A DNA stretch of 64,000 nucleotides from Planctomycetaceae bacterium (GCA_011525785.1 WYBT01000019.1:62001-126000); one strand, 5' to 3'. Shown: positions 10,471 through 19,641, counted from the first letter of the stretch. The notes: a model not told the origin generated them from the sequence alone. Numbers and translations are program-made.

Positions 10471-11925
10471 CTACTGCCAGTCGATGCGCAGCGCGGAGCT
10501 CCAGTTGCTCGAACCGCACGGCCCGGCAGGGTCGCGGAACCAGGCCTGATAGCCGCGCGTGAGGCCCGCGCTCAACGCTCCGCGCGTGACGATCGAGACG
10601 CTGGTCGAGCACGAGCCGAGCGCATCGGTCACGCCCGCTTCGAGTCGAATGCTCGGCGCCCCGACGCAGCGCAGACCGGCTGCGAACGGAACGGCGGGCA
10701 TGAGCGGAGCTTGCACGAACACGGCGCTCTTCTGTGTCGGCGCGTTCTGCAGTGTGAGCACCAGATTGTCGTCGGCGACCGCGTTCGAGCCGCTCGTGGC
10801 CAGCCGCGCGCCCACGCCGCCGGAGTGGACGCAACCTTCGCCGCTGCCGGACGCGCTCGCGTTGTTGCACGGGCACGCGCCCGACGAGCCATCGCCCGCG
10901 CACAGCGGAACGCCGACGTCGCCGCGCGGAATCAGCAGCACGATGCCCGCCTGCCCCGTGGCCGAGTTCGAAGCGAAGGTCGCGATCTGGCGACTGTTGT
11001 TGATCTGGCCGGTGGCGAGCACGCCGAGGAACCACTGCCCCACGGGCGCGCTGATGAGGTTCTGAATGGCGAACGTCCCCGCGCCATCGAAGCGCACGAA
11101 AGCCGACGCCACGTGGTAATAGGTCACGTCGCCGCGGTCGTTGATGCTGCCGGTTCCGTCGTTGGCGCCGCACGAGTTGAGCACTTGCCAACCCGCTGCA
11201 TCCGTGTAGCGCGCCGCGTAGCGATTGCAGTTGCTCGTCGTGCCGATCGCCGTCCCGGCCACGTCGCCGCGCTCGTTGATCGAGCCGCCCAGCGTCGAGC
11301 TGTAGCTGCCCGTCGGGAGTCCCAGGTCCTGCAGCACGAGCGTGTTCAGGTCCAGCCGCGCGCAACGCGTCGAGTAGCACACGACCTGGCGGAGGTTGTT
11401 GATCGCAACAGGGTTGAAGGCGCCGGTGGGCGTGAGGTCCAGGATTCCGCCCGGCGCCGTGAACCACACTGCGCGCTGATACGCGCCCTGCGAGAAGCCG
11501 ACGATGTCGCCGGCGTCGTTGAGCGCCTTCGCGACGCTGCCGATGTCCCCGGTCAGCTTGCCCAGCTCCTGCACCGTGTATCCGCCCGAGCCGTTCGGCG
11601 TCCACAGCGCGGCCACGCCGCCGAAGCCCGGATCGGCGTAGGTGGTCGAGCTCACCGAGCCGACGATCTGCCCGGCGTTGTTGATGTCGAACACGCGGCT
11701 GCTCGTGCGTCCAGGCGGCAGCGGAAGCGGCGTGATCGACTGCGTGCGGCTCGCCACCCAGCCGCGCTCACTCGCCGGCGCAAGCGGCGAGGTCCCGATC
11801 ATGTACCCGTAGTCGTTCAGGTCGGCGAGGCCCGTGGTCGCGCCGATGAACTCGACGTCGTAGATCGGGGTTTGAGCGCGCGCGGCAACGCCGAAAAGGC
11901 ACAGCAGGAACAAGGTGCGTTTCAT
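10471..11925 (-). CDS. Secreted HAF-repeat protein with planctomycete-type C-terminal domain
   Basis: The 484-residue product begins with a signal peptide (MKRTLFLLCLFGVAARAQ). An in-frame ATG three codons upstream (11934) is an alternative start. It carries repeated units of the HAF type, each with an N-D/N-x-G-x-(I/V)-x-G core, such as INNAGQIVGSV, LNDAGDIVGFS, INERGDVAGTA and INDRGDVTYY. HAF repeats are found in extracellular proteins of unknown role. From about residue 340 a different module follows, starting CAGDGSSGACPCNNAS and ending in YQAWFRDPAGP. This C-terminal module type recurs in secreted planctomycete proteins. The gene lies between, and antisense to, two genes whose families are normally adjacent partners. 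Confidence 0.85.
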   Translation of the reverse strand: MKRTLFLLCLFGVAARAQTPIYDVEFIGATTGLADLNDYGYMIGTSPLAPASERGWVASRTQSITPLPLPPGRTSSRVFDINNAGQIVGSVSSTTYADPGFGGVAALWTPNGSGGYTVQELGKLTGDIGSVAKALNDAGDIVGFSQGAYQRAVWFTAPGGILDLTPTGAFNPVAINNLRQVVCYSTRCARLDLNTLVLQDLGLPTGSYSSTLGGSINERGDVAGTAIGTTSNCNRYAARYTDAAGWQVLNSCGANDGTGSINDRGDVTYYHVASAFVRFDGAGTFAIQNLISAPVGQWFLGVLATGQINNSRQIATFASNSATGQAGIVLLIPRGDVGVPLCAGDGSSGACPCNNASASGSGEGCVHSGGVGARLATSGSNAVADDNLVLTLQNAPTQKSAVFVQAPLMPAVPFAAGLRCVGAPSIRLEAGVTDALGSCSTSVSIVTRGALSAGLTRGYQAWFRDPAGPCGSSNWSSALRIDWQ

Positions 11926-12139
11926 GATGAACACACACTGACGAAAGACACGTGCCCGAGGCTGTGCGCTGCTGTTCGCAGCTCACCGCAAGTCGCTGAA
12001 CTCAGCGTGTTTCCATTCGATTCACAGCCCGCTCGGCTGGATCGCGGCAGGGCCGATTTCCACGATCTGGACGCCGCGGCGCAGGTCTGGACGGCGCGCT
12101 GACCGCGCGCGGAGATCAGTGGTACGCTCAACTCCGCTC

Positions 12140-13546
12140 ATGCAGCCGCTCTTCACGCCGCCGCACACTCGCCGCGAGTTGCTCACCAGCTTGGGCGCGG
12201 GCTTCGGCGCTGTTGCGTTGGGCGGAATGGCGCGTGGTCTGGGCTTGAGCGATGCCGCCAATCCGCTCGCCGCGCGGTCTCCGCACTTCGCGCCGCGCGC
12301 CAAGCGCGTGATTTTCCTCTTCATGCACGGCGGCCCGAGCCAGGTTGACACGTTCGACTACAAGCCGCTCTTGCAGCGCGACCACGGCAAGCCGCTGCCC
12401 TTCGAGAAGCCGCGCATCCAGTTCGCGCAGACGGGCAACCTGCTCGCGTCGCCCTGGAAGTTCGCGCAGCACGGCGAGAGCGGCGCGTGGGTGAGCGAGT
12501 TGTTCCCGACCGTCGCGACGCAGGTCGACAAGTTGTGCTTCATCAAGTCGCTGTGGGGCACGAACGAGGCCCACGGCGGCGCGCTGCTCGCGCTGCACAC
12601 GGGGTCCGCGACCTTCGTGCGGCCGAGCATGGGTTCGTGGGTGCTCTACGGCCTGGGCAGCGAGAACGAGAGCCTGCCCGGCTTCATCACGATCTGTCCC
12701 ACGCTCGGCCACGGCGGCGTGAACAACTGGTCGAGCGCGTTCCTGCCCGGCATCTACCAGGGCACGCCGATCGGCAACGCGAGCGTGCCGGCCAAGCAAG
12801 CGGCGATCGCGCACCTCGCGGGCGATCCCGCGACGCGCGACGCGCAGCGACGGCAACTCGATCTGCTCGGCGAGGTCAATCGCGAGCACCGCGAGCAACG
12901 CGAGGCCGACGCGGCGCTCGACGCGCGCATCGCGAGCTACGAGCTCGCCTTCCGCATGCAGACCGAGGCGCCCGAGCTGTTCGACCTCGCGCGCGAGTCG
13001 AGCGAGACGCACAAGCTGTACGGCATCGACGATCCGCTCACCGAGAACTTCGGCCGCCAGTGCCTGCTCGCGCGCCGCCTCAGCGCCGCGGGCGTGCGCT
13101 TCGTGCAGTGCACGCACAGTTACAAGTGGGACCAGCACGAGAACCTCGCCGCGGACCACGCCAAGAACGCGCGCGAAGTCGACAAGCCCATCGCCGGTCT
13201 GCTGCGCGACCTCGAAGCGCACGGCATGCTCGAGGACACGTTGGTGATCTGGGGCGGCGAGTTCGGCCGCACGCCCGTCGCTCAAGGAACCAACGGCCGC
13301 GACCACAACCCGCACGGCTTCACCATGTGGCTCGCAGGCGGCGGAACCAAGCGCGGCTTCAGCTACGGCGAGACCGACGACTACGGCTTCTACGCGGCGA
13401 AGGACCGTGTGCACATCCACGACTTCCACGCGACGCTGCTGGCGCTGCTCGGCCTCGATCACGAGAAGCTGACCTACCGCTACGCCGGCCGCGATTTCCG
13501 CCTCACCGACGTCGCGGGCCGCGTGGTGCGCGAGATCTTTGCCTGA
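12140..13546 (+). CDS. Tat-exported DUF1501 protein
   Basis: This is a 468-residue DUF1501-family protein (alkaline-phosphatase/sulfatase-like fold). The start at ATG 12140 places a twin-arginine motif near the N-terminus (TRRELLTSLGAGFGAVALGG), so folded export through Tat is expected. Family landmarks are FLFMHGGPSQVDTFDYKP, GHGGVNNWSSAFLPG, GGEFGRTP and the final GRDHNPHGF with HIHDFHATLLALLG. The histidine and aspartate residues in these motifs form the presumed metal site. DUF1501 genes usually sit next to a DUF1549/DUF1553 gene, and here one lies at 7110-10451 on the same strand, separated by an antisense HAF gene. The two presumably work in the same periplasmic process. The substrate is unknown. 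Confidence 0.92.
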   Translation: MQPLFTPPHTRRELLTSLGAGFGAVALGGMARGLGLSDAANPLAARSPHFAPRAKRVIFLFMHGGPSQVDTFDYKPLLQRDHGKPLPFEKPRIQFAQTGNLLASPWKFAQHGESGAWVSELFPTVATQVDKLCFIKSLWGTNEAHGGALLALHTGSATFVRPSMGSWVLYGLGSENESLPGFITICPTLGHGGVNNWSSAFLPGIYQGTPIGNASVPAKQAAIAHLAGDPATRDAQRRQLDLLGEVNREHREQREADAALDARIASYELAFRMQTEAPELFDLARESSETHKLYGIDDPLTENFGRQCLLARRLSAAGVRFVQCTHSYKWDQHENLAADHAKNAREVDKPIAGLLRDLEAHGMLEDTLVIWGGEFGRTPVAQGTNGRDHNPHGFTMWLAGGGTKRGFSYGETDDYGFYAAKDRVHIHDFHATLLALLGLDHEKLTYRYAGRDFRLTDVAGRVVREIFA

Positions 13547-13555
13547 GCGCTCAGG
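13542..13555. terminator. Perfect 14-bp palindrome spanning two convergent stop codons
   Basis: CCTGAGCGCTCAGG is a perfect palindrome. It contains the TGA stop of the DUF1501 gene on the plus strand and the TGA stop of the membrane protein gene on the minus strand. As RNA it could form only a short stem with almost no loop, so it may work poorly as a terminator. It may simply reflect tight packing of two genes whose stops are 4 bp apart. Confidence 0.35.
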
Positions 13556-14627
13556 TCGGTTTGCTGGTCGAGCTGTCGGGCGCCTTCGAGGTCGAGCCGT
13601 CACCCGCCTTGGAGTTCGAGCTGCTCGCACCCGCTCCGCGCAGCTTCACGAGCTTCTCGAGCACCTGGAACCAGAACGGCGCGCCGAGCGCGACGGCGCA
13701 CACGGTGACGAGCAGGCCGAGCACCTTGCGGGCCCAACGCTGCCAATCCTCGAGGGCCGCTTCGGATGAAGTGGCGTCGCTCCAGCGCGCGTCGGGCCAG
13801 CCGAACTGGAGTTGGGCGCGCGCGGTGGTGTCGTAGAGCTGGTCGACAGCTTCTTCGACGCGCGCCCGCGCCGTGAGCCAGCTTTCGCGCTGGTTGCCGA
13901 GAGTCGGCGCGCTCTCCGCGGGCGCTGCGACGACGGCGGCTGGCGGCGTGTTCACGAGCTCGACCGCCGACTGCACGGCGGCGGCGCGTGCGAGCGGGTT
14001 GGTCGCGAGTTGTTCGGTGATCATCAGCGTGTCGGCGTTGGTGAAGAACACCACGAACAGCGCGATCACGAACTGCCAGCCTTGAGTCTTGCGGCGGTAC
14101 CACCCGGTCGCGCGCTGCATCGTGTGCTCGAACCAGGCGTCGAGTTCGCGCTTGAGTTGCTCGAGCTGGGCCTCTGCGCTCGCGCTCGCGGCGCCGAGTT
14201 TGTCGCGCGCGTTCTCCAACGCGTGGATCAGCGTGGCGCGCAGCTCGGTAGGCAGCGGCGTGGCGCCGATCTGGCCGCGCTGAAGCCCCGCTTCGAGCGC
14301 GGCGAGCCGATCGGCTGCCGAGCGAACTCCCACGCTCGCGCCCGCGCCGCTCAACAGGCTCACCACGGCCTCCGCGAAGGTGCGATTGGGGATGTACGAC
14401 GGATCGCGACCCTTTCGGCCCAGCGCGCGGATCAGCGCGTGGTCGTAGAGCTGCCGCACGAGCCCGTCACTGTCCGCGAGCAGTCGCGCGATGGCCGTGC
14501 GCAGCATCTCGCCACGCCAGTTCAGCCACGCTGCGAAGGCCTCTTGGATGGTCGAACACACCAGACTGAGCAGCAGGTAGACCAGCGCCAGTCCGATCAT
14601 CACTTCGAGCACGGTCGAGCCGAACAC
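13551..14627 (-). CDS. Conserved membrane protein of unknown function
   Basis: The 358-residue protein has an N-terminal hydrophobic helix (VLEVMIGLALVYLLLSLVCS), a soluble, helix-rich middle with predicted coiled coil around residues 150-190, a central membrane segment (FVIALFVVFFTNADTLMI) and a C-terminal one (VLGLLVTVCAVALGAPFWF). The C-tail is Ser/Thr/Lys-rich and probably disordered. The start is GTG, supported by a strong ribosome binding site reading GGAGGAAT at 14631-14638. Proteins of this layout occur in cyanobacteria and other bacteria without an assigned role. No catalytic motif is visible. It is probably anchored in the inner membrane. Confidence 0.75.
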   Translation of the reverse strand: MFGSTVLEVMIGLALVYLLLSLVCSTIQEAFAAWLNWRGEMLRTAIARLLADSDGLVRQLYDHALIRALGRKGRDPSYIPNRTFAEAVVSLLSGAGASVGVRSAADRLAALEAGLQRGQIGATPLPTELRATLIHALENARDKLGAASASAEAQLEQLKRELDAWFEHTMQRATGWYRRKTQGWQFVIALFVVFFTNADTLMITEQLATNPLARAAAVQSAVELVNTPPAAVVAAPAESAPTLGNQRESWLTARARVEEAVDQLYDTTARAQLQFGWPDARWSDATSSEAALEDWQRWARKVLGLLVTVCAVALGAPFWFQVLEKLVKLRGAGASSSNSKAGDGSTSKAPDSSTSKPT

Positions 14628-14708
14628 GCGATTCCTCCGGCGGCGGGATGCCGCGCGCCAAGGCTACGCAGAGGCTGCGGGCGCCTCAATCGAACGCGAA
14701 TCGTCGCG

Positions 14709-15497
14709 TCAGCGCAGCTCGCCGATGAAGTCGCACAGCGCGCGGTTGGTGGCCTCGACGTTCTCGAACACCGTCATGTGGCCAGCGTCGGGGATCACGG
14801 CCAACGTCGCGTCGCGCATGCGCGCCGTGAGCGCTTCGAGTTCGTCGCGCTTGGAGATCACGTCGTGCTCGCCGACGATCGCCAGGGTCGGCATGCCGAG
14901 TTCGCCGGCGAGCTGGGTCGAGTCGGGCCGCTCGGCCATGCCGCGCTGCGCCGCCGCGATGGCTGCCAGCGGCGCTTCCTCGATCAAATCGGTGATCTGC
15001 GCGCACACGTCGGGCCGCGAATCCAGCGTGCGCGGCGCGACCAGTTTGGGCAGCAGCGTGTCGATCACGAACGCGTGGCTGCGGCCCTCGACGATGTCCG
15101 CCATGTCCAGGCGCGCGCGAGCGGCCTCCGGCGTGTCGGCCAGCGCGCGCGTGTTGCACATCACCAGCGAGTCGACGCGCTGGCGATGGCGGCGCAGGAA
15201 CGACCAGCCGACGTAGCCGCCCATCGAGAAGCCGACGAAGGTCGCCGGCTCGCGCACCTTCAGATGGTCGAGAGCAGCGGCCACCGCGTCCGCTTGCTCG
15301 TCCATGGTCAGCTTCATGGGCGTCGCGCCGCCGAGCGCGTTGGCCCCAAATCCCAGCAGGTCGACCAGGATCACCTTGCCCAGCGCGCGCAGCGGCGCGA
15401 TCTGCCCGCTCCACATCCCGCTGTGGAAGGGGAAACCGTGGACGAGCACGATGGGGCGTCCAACCCCGTAGGCCACGCAGGCAGGTGCTTTGGGCAT
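14709..15497 (-). CDS. Alpha/beta hydrolase
   Basis: This 262-residue protein has the alpha/beta-hydrolase fold. The oxyanion motif is VLVHGFPFHSGMW, the nucleophile elbow is GFSMGG (serine), the acidic residue is in VGEHD and the catalytic histidine in DAGHMTVFE. The size and motifs are close to those of the 3-oxoadipate enol-lactonase (PcaD) and esterase subgroup, but the substrate is not determined by the sequence. There is no signal peptide, so it should be cytoplasmic. It is divergent from the ROK kinase gene, with a 76-bp shared upstream region. Confidence 0.88.
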   Translation of the reverse strand: MPKAPACVAYGVGRPIVLVHGFPFHSGMWSGQIAPLRALGKVILVDLLGFGANALGGATPMKLTMDEQADAVAAALDHLKVREPATFVGFSMGGYVGWSFLRRHRQRVDSLVMCNTRALADTPEAARARLDMADIVEGRSHAFVIDTLLPKLVAPRTLDSRPDVCAQITDLIEEAPLAAIAAAQRGMAERPDSTQLAGELGMPTLAIVGEHDVISKRDELEALTARMRDATLAVIPDAGHMTVFENVEATNRALCDFIGELR

Positions 15498-15573
15498 CGA
15501 CGCAGGGTACGCCCGTTCGGACGGGGATCCTCGCGCTCTACGGGATCTTCATCGCCTTTCCGATAATCCGGGC

Positions 15574-16608
15574 ATGCAGACCAGCGCTTCCCCGCACTTG
15601 TTCTCCGTTCCCGACGACCACGGCTCGCCGCAGCCGCAAGCGCTGCTGCGCGGCGGCATCGATCTGGGTGGGACCAAGATCCAGGCGGTCGTGGTCGATG
15701 CGGAGCACCGCGTCGTGGGCTCGTCTCGGCGCGCAACTCCGACCTCAGGCGGAGCAGGCGACGTCGTCGACGCGCTCGCGCTCGCGCTGCACGAAGCCTG
15801 TCGCGTCGCGCACATCGCGCCGCACGAGCTCGCGGGCGTTGGCGTCGGCACTCCGGGCGCCGTCGACACGCAGCGCGGCGTCGTGTCGAACGCGCGCAAC
15901 CTGCCGGGCTTCGAAGGCGCGGTCGAGCTCGCGGCGATGCTCACCGAAGAAGTCGACACGACCGTGCGCGTGGGCAACGACGTCGGCGTCGCGCTCGATG
16001 CCGAGACGCTGCTCGGCGCCGGCGCGGGCCACGCGTCGTTCCTCGGCGTGTGGTGGGGCACTGGAGTTGGCGGCGGCGTCGTGCTCAACGGCCAGCGCTG
16101 GCACGGCCGCGGCGCGGCGGGCGAGATCGGGCACACGATCGTCAAGCGCGGCGGCGCGCTGTGCCCGTGCGGTCGCTTCGGTTGTCTCGAGGCCTACGCG
16201 GGACGGCGCGCGATGGAGGAGCGAGCGCGCAAACAAGCCGGCCGCGGCAAGCGCACGGTGCTGTTCGAGCTGATGGAGAAAAAGGGCCTCGATCGCCTGA
16301 CGAGCGGCGTGTGGGCCAAGGCGCTCGAAAAAGAGGACAAACTCGCGACGCGCATCGTCGATCGGGCGCTCGACGCGCTCGCAGCGGCGCTGGGCTCGAG
16401 CGTCAACCTGCTCGACGTCGAAGCGATCGTAATCGGTGGCGGCCTCGGCACGCGGCTGGGCCAACCCTACGCCGACGAAATTGCCTCGCGCATGCGCAAG
16501 CACATCTTCCGCCCCGACGCGCCGCCGCCGGTGCGCGTGTCGACGCTCGGCGACATGGCCGGCGCGCTCGGCGCGAGCTTGCTCGCGACGCGGCCGGTCG
16601 CGGTTTGA
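15574..16608 (+). CDS. ROK-family sugar kinase (glucokinase-like)
   Basis: This 344-residue protein is a ROK-family member. The ATP-binding motif is GIDLGGTKIQ, followed by VGVGTPGAVD, GNDVGVALDAE and the zinc-site signature CPCGRFGCLEAYAGR. The upstream histidine lies in GEIGHTIVKRGG. ROK kinases phosphorylate glucose, N-acetylglucosamine, fructose or mannose. The presence of the CxCGxxGCxE motif argues for a kinase, and there is no N-terminal helix-turn-helix, so it is not a ROK repressor. It is slightly longer than the usual ~300 residues because of an N-terminal extension and an insertion after the zinc motif. The start ATG 15574 was chosen over upstream in-frame codons that run antisense to the hydrolase promoter. 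Confidence 0.9.
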   Translation: MQTSASPHLFSVPDDHGSPQPQALLRGGIDLGGTKIQAVVVDAEHRVVGSSRRATPTSGGAGDVVDALALALHEACRVAHIAPHELAGVGVGTPGAVDTQRGVVSNARNLPGFEGAVELAAMLTEEVDTTVRVGNDVGVALDAETLLGAGAGHASFLGVWWGTGVGGGVVLNGQRWHGRGAAGEIGHTIVKRGGALCPCGRFGCLEAYAGRRAMEERARKQAGRGKRTVLFELMEKKGLDRLTSGVWAKALEKEDKLATRIVDRALDALAAALGSSVNLLDVEAIVIGGGLGTRLGQPYADEIASRMRKHIFRPDAPPPVRVSTLGDMAGALGASLLATRPVAV

Positions 16609-16681
16609 GGCACGGGAGCGCACCTCTTCACGCGAGGGCGTGCTCCGCGTTACGACGCGCGGGCCGCGGGTAGAGAACTGC

Positions 16682-17395
16682 GTGCTTGTCCGAGTCGTAC
16701 TCGCGCTGCTGGCGTCGTTGTGTCTCGCCTGCGGAGGCGAAGCCGAGCTTGCCGTGGAGGCCGACGTGCACGTGGATGTTCGCGTGACGGCGAGCGGCAT
16801 GTGGGAACTCGATGGCGGCGCGTGGCCGCCTGCTCCTCCGGGTCCGGAGAGCGCCGCCGCGGGATTCTGGGCGGCGTTGCGGGCGCGGGCCATGGAGCGT
16901 CGACGACCGGCGTACGAAGGCGCGCCGGAGAGCTTCACGTTCAGCGCGTGCCGCTTGCGCGTGACGATCGATCCCGAGGCGCGCATGGAGTCCGCGCTGG
17001 CCCTGCTCGACTCGAGCGAGAACAACCGTTGGCTGGACACGACGATCGCTTGCGCGGATCCAGCGGTTCCGACGCTGCGTTTCACTTCTTCGGCCAACAT
17101 CGGGATCGACCACTTTCCATGGCGTGTCTTGCCGGGCTACCTCATCGCCCACGTTGCGCGGGGCAACGGCGACGTGTCCTGGTCGCTGTTGGAAGAGCCG
17201 AGGGACGAACAAGCGGCGTCGCTCGACGAAGTGGACTGGGAACGAGCGAGTGCTGTCGTCCGCAGCCGACGAGGCCACGGCGGACGCATCAATCTCTGGA
17301 TTCACGTCCCACCGACGATGTCCTGGCGCGAGTTCGCGCCGCACTTGCAACGTGCGCTGGCCCTCGAACCCGCATGGGTTGAGTTCGAGCCATGA
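16682..17395 (+). CDS. Putative lipoprotein with ExbD/TolR-like modules (paralogue of 21431-22210)
   Basis: The 237-residue product has a lipoprotein signal beginning at GTG 16682 (MLVRVVLALLASLCLAC, lipobox LCLAC). After it comes a strand pattern VDVRVTASGMWEL and later LRVTIDPEARMESALALL, then a second module with INLWIHVPPTMSWREFAPHL. These segments match, piece by piece, those of the lipoprotein at 21431-22210. They resemble the periplasmic domain of ExbD/TolR (a strand with a polar dip, then I-x-x-x-P/D...). The similarity was judged by eye. Its role is unknown; there is no ExbB/TolQ homologue nearby, so a classical energy-transducing complex is not supported. Confidence 0.65.
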   Translation: MLVRVVLALLASLCLACGGEAELAVEADVHVDVRVTASGMWELDGGAWPPAPPGPESAAAGFWAALRARAMERRRPAYEGAPESFTFSACRLRVTIDPEARMESALALLDSSENNRWLDTTIACADPAVPTLRFTSSANIGIDHFPWRVLPGYLIAHVARGNGDVSWSLLEEPRDEQAASLDEVDWERASAVVRSRRGHGGRINLWIHVPPTMSWREFAPHLQRALALEPAWVEFEP

Positions 17396-17427
17396 CGGCC
17401 GCCCGCGCGCGTCGGTAGATTCCGTCG

Positions 17428-17991
17428 ATGGGCAAGACCTTCGACGGTGTCGACGCGCGCATGGCGGAGTGGCTCGGCGAGCAACGCATGTTCTTCGTGG
17501 CCACGGCGCCTCTGGACGGCCAGGGTCACGTCAACCTCTCGCCGAAGGGGCTCGAGAGCTTCGCGCTGCTCGGGCCGCGCACTGCGGCGTACCTCGACCT
17601 GACTGGAAGCGGCGCGGAGACCATCGCGCACCTGCGCGAGAACGGCCGCATCACGCTGATGTTCTGCGCCTTCGAAGGCCCGCCGAAGATCGTGCGGCTG
17701 TACGGCCGCGGCCGCGTCGTCGAGCCGCAGGATGGCGAGTTCGCCGCGCTGCGCGCGAAGTTCGAGACGCCGACGCTGGCGCGTTCGATCATCGTGATCG
17801 AGCTCGAACGCGTCGCCGACTCGTGCGGCTACGGCGTGCCGCTGATGAACTTCGTCGCCGAGCGCACGCAGCTCACCGACTGGGTCGAGCGCAAGGGTCC
17901 GGCGGGCGTGCGCACGTACCAGCTCGAGCACAACCAGACGAGCCTCGACCGCTTGCCGGCGTTGCGTTGGCCCGAGCAGCACTCGAGCTGA
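17428..17991 (+). CDS. Pyridoxamine 5'-phosphate oxidase-fold protein
   Basis: This 187-residue protein belongs to the PNPOx-like (split beta-barrel) flavin-binding family. Characteristic segments are FFVATAPLDGQGHVNLSPKG near the N-terminus, ENGRITLMFCAFEGPPKIVRLYGRGRVV in the barrel core, and a C-terminal CGYGVPLM. Members bind FMN or F420 and act as oxidases or reductases, but many, including this subgroup, have no assigned substrate. There is no signal peptide. It lies on the same strand 32 bp after the lipoprotein gene, but a functional link is not evident. Confidence 0.85.
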   Translation: MGKTFDGVDARMAEWLGEQRMFFVATAPLDGQGHVNLSPKGLESFALLGPRTAAYLDLTGSGAETIAHLRENGRITLMFCAFEGPPKIVRLYGRGRVVEPQDGEFAALRAKFETPTLARSIIVIELERVADSCGYGVPLMNFVAERTQLTDWVERKGPAGVRTYQLEHNQTSLDRLPALRWPEQHSS

Positions 17992-18001
17992 GCACGGCCG
18001 A

Positions 18002-18688
18002 TCAGCGCTTCGCGCCGCACCACGCTTCGCAGACGAGCGGCCCGCGCTCGGCGCGCCAACGCGAGTTGCGCATCCACACGATCAAGTTGCGCCGCCGTCC
18101 GCGGCGAATCGGGTCCACGCGGTGGCGGTGCAGGCCGGCGTGCACGATCGCGAAGCCCGGCTCGTGCGCGATCTCGAGCTCCTCGTCGCGGCGCACTCCG
18201 GTCTGCAGGTGCAGCCCGCAGCGCAAGCCGAGCATCACGAGCTCCGCGCCGTGGAAATCGTCGCCCAGACACAGGTTGACCGTGACTTCGCTGTCGTCGA
18301 CGTGGAAGCCCAGCTCCTCGTCGGTGCGCGCGCTGTAGTCGACGAGGTAGCTGTGGTGCGCGTCGACCGCGCCGCGCGCGAACTGCGGCAGCAGACGTTC
18401 CGCGAGCGGCGCGACGCGCGCGCGAACGTCTTCGAGCAGCGCTCCGAAGCCAAGCGCTTCGAGCACGTAGCCGTGCTCGTGCATGGAGTTCGGCGGCTGG
18501 AGCGCCACGCCTCGCGCCCGCAGGCTCGCCGCGCGGGCCTCGATCTCGCGCAACAGCTCGGCACACGCGCTCGGACGCAGGAGCGGCAGCCGGTAGACGT
18601 GCGGAGCGAGTTCTTCTGCGGTGCTCGACGAAGCGATCCAGTCCTCAGCGCGCGGCGGCGCAGCGGGCTCGAACTCGGCGGACTCCAT
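18002..18688 (-). CDS. 2-oxoglutarate/Fe(II)-dependent oxygenase
   Basis: The 228-residue protein has the double-stranded beta-helix core of prolyl-4-hydroxylase-type oxygenases. The Fe(II) ligands are seen as FHVDDSEVTVN (HxD) and the distal HAGLHRHRV (H), followed by the 2OG-binding arginine in the RGRRRNLIVWMR segment. Conserved HHSYLVDYS precedes the first motif. A start at ATG 18688 was preferred to the GTG at 18700, which would leave only 26 bp to the divergent pldA-like gene. The substrate is unknown; relatives hydroxylate peptides or small molecules. Confidence 0.8.
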   Translation of the reverse strand: MESAEFEPAAPPRAEDWIASSSTAEELAPHVYRLPLLRPSACAELLREIEARAASLRARGVALQPPNSMHEHGYVLEALGFGALLEDVRARVAPLAERLLPQFARGAVDAHHSYLVDYSARTDEELGFHVDDSEVTVNLCLGDDFHGAELVMLGLRCGLHLQTGVRRDEELEIAHEPGFAIVHAGLHRHRVDPIRRGRRRNLIVWMRNSRWRAERGPLVCEAWCGAKR

Positions 18689-18726
18689 CGGCGCGGCCAC
18701 ACTACGATCTGCGCGCCGATCCAGTC

Positions 18727-19641
18727 ATGCGACGAGCCCACGTTTGCCAGCTTCTGTTGTGCGCCGCCGCGCTGGCGGGCTGCATCGGAACACCCGAGGA
18801 CGGCGTGGTGCCGCGCGCGACTTCGGGCGGCGGCTTGAGCGAGCGCTGGGAACTCGAAGCGGCGACCACGCGCGAGCCCAACTACATCCGCGCGCATCGC
18901 CAGAACTTCGCGCTGCTCGGGCGCTGGTCCGACGATCCCAATCAAGAGGTGCTCGACGGCGCCGCGGGCGGCGCGCCGACGACCCAGCTCGACGCGGTGG
19001 AGCTCGAGTACCAGCTCAGCTTCAAGGTCAAGTTGTTCGACGACGCGTTGCTCGGCGGCGACCTGTGGGCCGCCTACAACCAGCTCTCGCACTGGCAGGC
19101 CTACAACTGGAACCAGTCCGCGCCGTTCCGCGAGACGAACTACGAGCCTGAGCTGATCTGGACGCTGCCGCTCGACGAGAAGCTGCTCGGTCTGCGCGCG
19201 CGCCTTTTGAATCTCGGCTTCTCGCACCAGTCCAACGGCCGCGGCGAGCCGCTGTCGCGCAGTTGGAATCGCCTGTGGGCGCAGGCCGGGCTCGAGCGCG
19301 GCCCGCTGTCGCTGCTCGTGCGCGGCTGGTGGCGCATCCCCGAGAGCGACGCCGACGACAACAACCCCAATATCGAGCGCTACCTCGGCTACGGGGACGT
19401 GCTCAGCATCTATCGCTATGAGCAGCACCTCTTCACGCTGCTCCTGCGCCACAACCTCGATCCCGATCGCAGCCGCGGCGCCGTGCAATTCGACTGGAGC
19501 TTTCCACTCGGCCAGAGCAAGAACGGCGGCGGCTTGCGCGGCTACATCCAGGTCTTCTCGGGCTACGGCGAGACATTGCTCGACTACGACTACTCGCAGA
19601 CCGCCATTGGCGTAGGGATCATTCTCGTCGACGCGCTCTGA
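18727..19641 (+). CDS. pldA: Outer-membrane phospholipase A (PldA-like) with lipobox
   Basis: This 304-residue protein resembles outer membrane phospholipase A1. The catalytic His-Ser pair sits in GFSHQSNGRG and the third residue (Asn) in SRSWNRLWAQ, spaced as in the OMPLA family. Many alternating-hydrophobic strands with WxxAYNQLSHWQAYNWNQS and FRETNYEPEL match the conserved strand-loop regions of the barrel. The N-terminus (MRRAHVCQLLLCAAALAGC) has a lipobox LAGC, which is unusual because classical PldA has a cleaved Sec signal without lipidation. The barrel is expected in the outer membrane, where it hydrolyses phospholipids. This supports a diderm envelope. Confidence 0.85.
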   Translation: MRRAHVCQLLLCAAALAGCIGTPEDGVVPRATSGGGLSERWELEAATTREPNYIRAHRQNFALLGRWSDDPNQEVLDGAAGGAPTTQLDAVELEYQLSFKVKLFDDALLGGDLWAAYNQLSHWQAYNWNQSAPFRETNYEPELIWTLPLDEKLLGLRARLLNLGFSHQSNGRGEPLSRSWNRLWAQAGLERGPLSLLVRGWWRIPESDADDNNPNIERYLGYGDVLSIYRYEQHLFTLLLRHNLDPDRSRGAVQFDWSFPLGQSKNGGGLRGYIQVFSGYGETLLDYDYSQTAIGVGIILVDAL

